A stretch of DNA of 64,000 bases. Origin: GCA-002733465 sp039969155 (GTDB lineage: Bacteria; Pseudomonadota; Gammaproteobacteria; Enterobacterales; Kangiellaceae). How positions within the stretch are numbered: position 1 is the stretch's first letter; every line of letters begins with the position of its first letter. The translations under genes and the position numbers were made by a program. The stretch lies in contig JBDVOJ010000015.1 of the NCBI GenBank assembly GCA_039969155.1, forward strand, positions 1 to 64,000, written 5' to 3'. This document shows positions 62,594 to 64,000 of the stretch, piece after piece. Under the pieces are notes generated by a model. The model ran no database searches, was not told the DNA's origin, and worked only from the letters and a program-made list of their open reading frames with translations.

Positions 62594-64000
62594 TTATTTG
62601 GTTGATTGGTAATTTGGTGCTTCTTTAGTGATCTGAACGTCATGCACATGACTTTCTCGCATTCCTGCGGCGGTCACTTTGACAAATTCGGTTTCATTTC
62701 GATAAGTCTCAATGTCTTTACAACCGGTCAGTCCCATCGAAGAACGTAACCCGCCTAACATTTGGTGAATGATAGCGCTCAACGCACCTTTATAAGCCAC
62801 TCGACCTTCAATACCTTCAGGTACAAATTTATCCGCCGCATTATTAGATTGGAAATAGCGATCACCCGAACCATGTTTTTGAGCCATAGCACCAAGTGAC
62901 CCCATGCCGCGATAAGACTTATAAGAACGTCCCTGATAAAGCTCTACCTCGCCTGGCGCTTCCTCTGTACCAGCAAACATAGAACCGACCATCACCGAAA
63001 AAGCTCCGGTTGCTAGTGCTTTACACATATCACCAGAATATCTCACACCACCATCAGCTATCAATGGAACACCGGTTCCTTCTAACGCGGCTGCAACGTT
63101 ATCAATCGCCGAAATTTGTGGCACTCCAACACCAGTAACAATTCGTGTTGTACAAATCGATCCTGGTCCAATACCGACCTTTACACCGTCAGCACCGGCA
63201 GCCACTAAGTCCTTAGCGCCTTGACCGGTAGCAATATTTCCGCCAATTACCTGAATTTCTGGATAATGAGTTTTTACCCACTTGACTTTGTCGAGGACTC
63301 CTTGCGAATGCCCATGTGAAGTGTCAACTAAGATAATATCAACTCCTGCTTTTACCAGAGCTGCTACTCGGTCTTCAGTATCAGGACCTGTTCCTACAGC
63401 GGCACCGACTCTTAAGTGACCTAAACTATCTTTACAGGCATTCGGTTTTTCTTCGGCTTTCTGAATATCTTTAACCGTATACATACCAGTCAAATGGAAT
63501 TCATCATCAACCATTAGTACTTTTTCGATTCGGTGTTGATGCATTAAAAACAAGACATCTTCCGGTGTCGCCGCTTCTGTGACAGTGACTAAGTTCTCTT
63601 TGGTCGTCATCACTTCAGTGATCGGTTGGTCTAGCTGGGTTTCGAAACGAATATCACGGCTAGTCACGATGCCAAGCAGCTCACCATCCTTAACAACCGG
63701 CAATCCTGAGATGCCATGTGTCGAAGTAATTTCTTTCAATTGGCCAATGGTCGTTTCAGGCGAGACTGTGATCGGATCCGTTACCACACCACTTTCAAAT
63801 TTTTTGACCTTGAGGACTTCAGCGGCCTGAGTAGCAATATCCATATTCTTATGGATAAAGCCGATACCTCCTTCTTGAGCAATTGCTATTGCTAAGCGAG
63901 ACTCAGTGACAGTATCCATTGCAGCCGATACTAAAGGTATATTGAGACTAATATCTCGTGTAATTTTTGTCTTAAGATCCACCATATTTGGCAGTACTTG
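62594..64000 (-). CDS. guaB: IMP dehydrogenase (5' end beyond window)
   Basis: The gene enters from the right edge; the frame stays open to base 64000 (residues VLPN before the first in-window Met), so the true start is outside. The NAD enzyme converts IMP to XMP. Visible: two CBS domains (about in-window residues 65-185; SGLPVVKDGELLGIVTSRD), catalytic cysteine in GIGPGSICTTRIVTG, and the SYRGMGSLGAM loop. Adjacent to guaA as usual. Confidence 0.97.
   Translation of the reverse strand, partial: QVLPNMVDLKTKITRDISLNIPLVSAAMDTVTESRLAIAIAQEGGIGFIHKNMDIATQAAEVLKVKKFESGVVTDPITVSPETTIGQLKEITSTHGISGLPVVKDGELLGIVTSRDIRFETQLDQPITEVMTTKENLVTVTEAATPEDVLFLMHQHRIEKVLMVDDEFHLTGMYTVKDIQKAEEKPNACKDSLGHLRVGAAVGTGPDTEDRVAALVKAGVDIILVDTSHGHSQGVLDKVKWVKTHYPEIQVIGGNIATGQGAKDLVAAGADGVKVGIGPGSICTTRIVTGVGVPQISAIDNVAAALEGTGVPLIADGGVRYSGDMCKALATGAFSVMVGSMFAGTEEAPGEVELYQGRSYKSYRGMGSLGAMAQKHGSGDRYFQSNNAADKFVPEGIEGRVAYKGALSAIIHQMLGGLRSSMGLTGCKDIETYRNETEFVKVTAAGMRESHVHDVQITKEAPNYQSTK

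Noticed and set aside
1..64000. tRNA genes, rRNA, CRISPR arrays, IS elements, prophage
   Set aside because: I scanned for T-loop-like motifs, regularly spaced repeats and transposase or integrase proteins and saw none; a covariance or profile search would be needed to exclude degenerate copies.

Overview
The window is AT-rich chromosomal DNA, roughly 40% GC by eye. It looks like a marine-type gammaproteobacterium. The block lpdA-aceF-aceE / ampE-ampD / nadC / pilA-pilB-pilC-pilD / coaE / zapD reproduces the ancestral gammaproteobacterial order known from Escherichia and Pseudomonas. The ccmABCDEFGHI cluster with an adjacent FliK-like and FlhB-C-terminal-like pair has the same flavour. A Kangiella/Aliikangiella-like host is my inference from protein style, not something proved here. 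No tRNA, rRNA, insertion sequence, prophage or CRISPR array was seen.

Layout. 1-2.4 kb: 5' part of a response regulator, a one-domain PilZ protein, the lipoprotein MlaA, and a small secreted Cys-rich repeat protein with EGKCG motifs that resembles HvfA-type copper-binding peptide precursors, without modification enzymes beside it. 2.4-9 kb: complete System I cytochrome c maturation operon, reading leftward. 9-11.4 kb: orphan FliK-like and FlhB-C-terminal-like genes. 11.5-15 kb: hybrid histidine kinase plus HD-GYP response regulator, so signalling through cyclic di-GMP. 15-17.2 kb: FKBP (SlyD-like) isomerase, FHA protein, polysaccharide deacetylase. 17.3-23.2 kb: pyruvate dehydrogenase operon. 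23.5-27.6 kb: ampE, ampD and a DUF1631 protein. 28-35.7 kb: nadC, type IV pilus genes (pilA behind a sigma-54 promoter), coaE, zapD. 35.7-41.5 kb: a cell-surface anchor-type protein, a DPP3-like metallopeptidase lipoprotein, an SDR enzyme, an unknown protein and a second HD-GYP protein. 41.5-46.6 kb: histidine utilisation genes hutG / hutC-hutU-hutH, with a single palindromic HutC-type operator supplying the -35 boxes of two divergent promoters; hutI is absent. 46.7-50.2 kb: asd-lysC-lysA lysine operon. 50.3-51 kb: a strong promoter, a leader peptide gene, mutually exclusive RNA hairpins and a terminator, followed by a stand-alone CysB-like DNA-binding domain. 51-60.9 kb: SprT-like protease, GIY-YIG protein, conserved unknown, purL, mltF, rhlE, a LysE-family exporter and tadA. 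60.9-64 kb: guaA and the 3' part of guaB.

Most genes are core metabolism or envelope functions. Cyclic di-GMP appears repeatedly (PilZ protein, two HD-GYP proteins) near type IV pilus genes, which suggests surface-associated life. The two places I would look first for undescribed biology are the orphan EGKCG-repeat peptide (1659-2069) and the attenuator plus solo CysB-like domain (50344-50983).
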